From Candidatus Gastranaerophilales bacterium (lineage in GTDB: Bacteria > Cyanobacteriota > Vampirovibrionia > Gastranaerophilales > Gastranaerophilaceae): DNA of 35,438 nt. The notes beneath the pieces were generated by a model. The model was not told the origin of the DNA. It was given only the letters and a program-made list of their open reading frames with translations, and searched no databases. A program made the translations under genes and the position numbers. The stretch is from positions 1 to 35,438 of the forward strand of contig CALUYS010000001.1 in assembly GCA_944325065.1 (NCBI GenBank), written 5' to 3'. Below are positions 33,176 through 35,438 of this stretch, one piece after another; the first letter of the stretch is position 1, and each line of letters opens with the position of its first letter.

Positions 33176-35438
33176 TTATACAAAATTCAAACTATTTGGT
33201 TGCAATGTCCATATACCGCAAGGACAAACACCAGCACAAACACCACAACCTATACACCTTTCAATATTAGAAGTATAAATAGTTTCACCTTTTTCATTTT
33301 TAAATTTTTCAATTGCACCAGTTGGACAAGCATTTAAACAAAATTCGCAATCACGACAAGTTGCACAACTTAAACACCTTTTATCTTCTTCATATCCAGG
33401 AAGATTTTGAACTTTTAAAGGTGAGTACGTTGCATAATATTCAGGTTTTATGTCTTCTTTACTTACTTTTGTGCGTTTTTCATATTTATTTAAAGGCAAA
33501 TTTTCAAACATATTTATAATATTAAAAGCACATTTTCGACCATCTGCTATTGCATTTGTAAATAATCCTTGTTTTACACTGTCACCAATTGCAAAAACTT
33601 TATTGTTATTTTCACATTGTTGAAATTCATTAATTTTTATCATATTACATTCATTTAAGTATGATCTATCTATAAAGTCAAAATTTGGTCTATCTCCTAT
33701 TGAAATAATTACATTATCGGCTTCAATAAGAGTACCATCTTTTAACCACACTCCTTCTTTTGTTATTTTATCTGTATAACAAGGCCAGAGTATTTTTGCA
33801 CCAAGACTTTGAGCATGATTAATTTCTTTTTCAAATGCCATAGGCTTTTGTATGTCAATAGCTGTAACTTCACAAGCACCCATTTGATAAGCACCTATAA
33901 TAACATCCATTGCTGCATTTCCTGCACCAATAATAACAACTTTTTTACCAAGTTCAAATTTTTCACCTCTATTTATTGTTTTCAAAAAATCAAGTCCTTT
34001 TATCAAACGTTGATGACCTTCAAAAGGTATAACGAAAGGAGTGTGTGCACCAACTGCTATTACAATTGCATCAAATGTTTTTTCAAGTTCTTGAAAATCA
34101 TTTTGTTTAATTTTTTTATTTAAATTAAATTTTATACCCGAATTTTTAATACGATTTAAATCTGCATTTAAAGACTGTCGTGTTAATCTGTCATTAGGTA
34201 TAACTTGAGTTAATTTCCCTCCTATTTTTGTATCCTCTTCAAAAACTTCAACATTAAAACCTTTCTGTTTAAGTATCCACGCACAAGACAATCCTGCAAC
34301 ACCTGAACCAACAATAGCTATTTTTTCTTTTTTATCTGTTTTAAACTTATCAAATTTTACATCACGTGACATCATTGCTAAATCAGATATTTTTATATGT
34401 TCATCAACAAAACAACGCGAACAATTATCCATACATAATTGCGGACATACTTCACCGCAAACACTCGCTGGAAAAGGGCTATAGTCAAATATTAAATCAA
34501 CAGCTTCTTTAATTTTACCTTGTTTTATAAGGTTTATACGTTTTTGTGTCGGTATACCTATAGGACAACCAAATTCACAAGGTGCTGATAACTTATTATT
34601 ATTCCAATAAGGAATTCTTAAACGCTTATCACCTTTAGTTATAAATTCTTCAACTTTTAAATCGTCCTGATAAAAATCACCAAAAATTCCACCTTGTACC
34701 CACATCTTTTCTCGAAAATCTTTTAAAGAAATTCTATCACTTTTTTTAGAGCTACTATAAGGTTTTGCAACAATTTTTTTCCATTCGTTCCAAAGAGAAA
34801 GTTTTTTGTATTCTTCTGGTTTATTAATTTTATCTAAAAACTCTTTGATTCCATTATTTAAAAAACTAATATCATACTCATTTAAATCTTCGATTAAACA
34901 AGATTCTGAAATATCAGATATATTTCCACGAACATAAATTGTACCACCTACCATTCCAACGCAACAGCGGTGTCCTAAAACAGAATCCATATTTTCACAA
35001 TCTAAACCGCAAATAACAGCAATACCACCACCCATAAATTCAAACGAAAATGAACCTGTATTTTTAAGAACCCATAACTGTGGTGCATCAAATTTAGGGT
35101 CATGCTTCATTAATGAACCAGAACGAGTTCCAACACGACCACCAATAAAAATTTTTCCACTAGCTGCACAATGACCTGTTGTATCACCGCCATCACCCTT
35201 TACTATTATTTCAGCACCAGCATTTAACCAACCAACATCTGCAGGTGCAGAACCTTCAACAATAATACTTGTGCCTTTCATTCCCATTGAACCTACACGC
35301 TGACCAGGATTATTAACAATAAATTTCAATTTAGCCTCTTTATTTTTAACCCACAATGGTCCACCAATATTATGTTGACCACAAGCATTAATTTTAAATT
35401 GAGTATATCCTTCATCAATTTTTTGGTAGATTAATTGG
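33176..35438 (-). CDS. Glutamate synthase-like GXGXG / NAD(P)H oxidoreductase / ferredoxin fusion (5' end outside window)
   Basis: At least 753 codons. The frame is open to the window edge (QLIYQKIDEGYTQFKINACG at the edge), so the first in-window start-like codon, TTG 35356, is internal and the true start is upstream. Domains in order: GXGXG beta-helix of glutamate synthase (GQRVGSMG, GDGGDTTGH, GGRVGTRSG, FMGGGIAV); GltD-like Fe-S region (CEFGCPIG, CGEVCPQLC); FAD site GSGVAGLSC; NAD(P)H site GAGNAAMD; and two C-terminal 4Fe-4S clusters (CEFCLNACP, CIGCGVCAGVC). The glutaminase and FMN parts must lie outside or be absent, so glutamate synthesis is not proved; a related flavin/Fe-S oxidoreductase is possible. 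Confidence 0.8.
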   Translation of the reverse strand, partial: QLIYQKIDEGYTQFKINACGQHNIGGPLWVKNKEAKLKFIVNNPGQRVGSMGMKGTSIIVEGSAPADVGWLNAGAEIIVKGDGGDTTGHCAASGKIFIGGRVGTRSGSLMKHDPKFDAPQLWVLKNTGSFSFEFMGGGIAVICGLDCENMDSVLGHRCCVGMVGGTIYVRGNISDISESCLIEDLNEYDISFLNNGIKEFLDKINKPEEYKKLSLWNEWKKIVAKPYSSSKKSDRISLKDFREKMWVQGGIFGDFYQDDLKVEEFITKGDKRLRIPYWNNNKLSAPCEFGCPIGIPTQKRINLIKQGKIKEAVDLIFDYSPFPASVCGEVCPQLCMDNCSRCFVDEHIKISDLAMMSRDVKFDKFKTDKKEKIAIVGSGVAGLSCAWILKQKGFNVEVFEEDTKIGGKLTQVIPNDRLTRQSLNADLNRIKNSGIKFNLNKKIKQNDFQELEKTFDAIVIAVGAHTPFVIPFEGHQRLIKGLDFLKTINRGEKFELGKKVVIIGAGNAAMDVIIGAYQMGACEVTAIDIQKPMAFEKEINHAQSLGAKILWPCYTDKITKEGVWLKDGTLIEADNVIISIGDRPNFDFIDRSYLNECNMIKINEFQQCENNNKVFAIGDSVKQGLFTNAIADGRKCAFNIINMFENLPLNKYEKRTKVSKEDIKPEYYATYSPLKVQNLPGYEEDKRCLSCATCRDCEFCLNACPTGAIEKFKNEKGETIYTSNIERCIGCGVCAGVCPCGIWTLQPNSLNFV

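Noticed and set aside
35354-35356. TTG at 35356 as the start of the glutamate-synthase-like gene
   Set aside because: The frame continues open to the window edge with family-like residues (INACGQHNIGGP), so the codon is internal and the gene is truncated by the window.

Overview
The window is very AT-rich and gene-dense. It looks like the chromosome of a fermentative, non-photosynthetic relative of Cyanobacteria (Melainabacteria/Vampirovibrionia, probably Gastranaerophilales). This is inferred from a convincing LdpA homologue (an Fe-S protein family known from cyanobacteria), a ferredoxin-dependent 2-oxoacid oxidoreductase operon typical of anaerobes, an LL-diaminopimelate aminotransferase, FolE2, and low GC. 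No rRNA or tRNA gene and no CRISPR array was seen, so the placement is indirect.

Layout. (1) 1-6000 is accessory. It holds a tandem array of a small membrane-anchored coiled-coil gene (two full units and a stub, cut by the left edge), a large membrane-anchored protein of unknown function, and two decayed IS30-family elements flanking a secreted SH3-like protein. (2) 5984-9429 has a secreted TPR protein and a secreted metallophosphoesterase on the minus strand, divergent from an RlmD-type 23S rRNA methyltransferase that converges on a DnaQ-like exonuclease. (3) 9659-14585 is a plus-strand run: serS-tmk-(RWYDND protein)-folE2-dapL-hisH, covering translation, dTTP, folate, lysine/peptidoglycan and histidine. 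(4) 14582-18824 contains two unknown proteins and a minus-strand ldpA-tilS-hpt operon. (5) 18925-25466 is a plus-strand housekeeping run: typA-valS-ruvC-membrane protein-mtnA. (6) 25568-27922 is a second large membrane-anchored protein with internal repeats, followed by a 750-bp decayed stretch. (7) 28671-31445 is a minus-strand four-subunit 2-oxoacid:ferredoxin oxidoreductase. (8) 31446-35438 has a possible 37-residue hydrophobic peptide, then bioY, rimI and a glutamate-synthase-like fusion cut by the right edge.

The housekeeping blocks are extremely compact: overlapping starts and stops, and convergent genes interlocked at their stop codons. Novelty is concentrated in the accessory parts: the expanding coiled-coil array, the twin IS30 relics, the two large repeat-bearing anchored proteins, small hydrophobic frames, and LdpA sitting in a tRNA-modification/purine-salvage operon.
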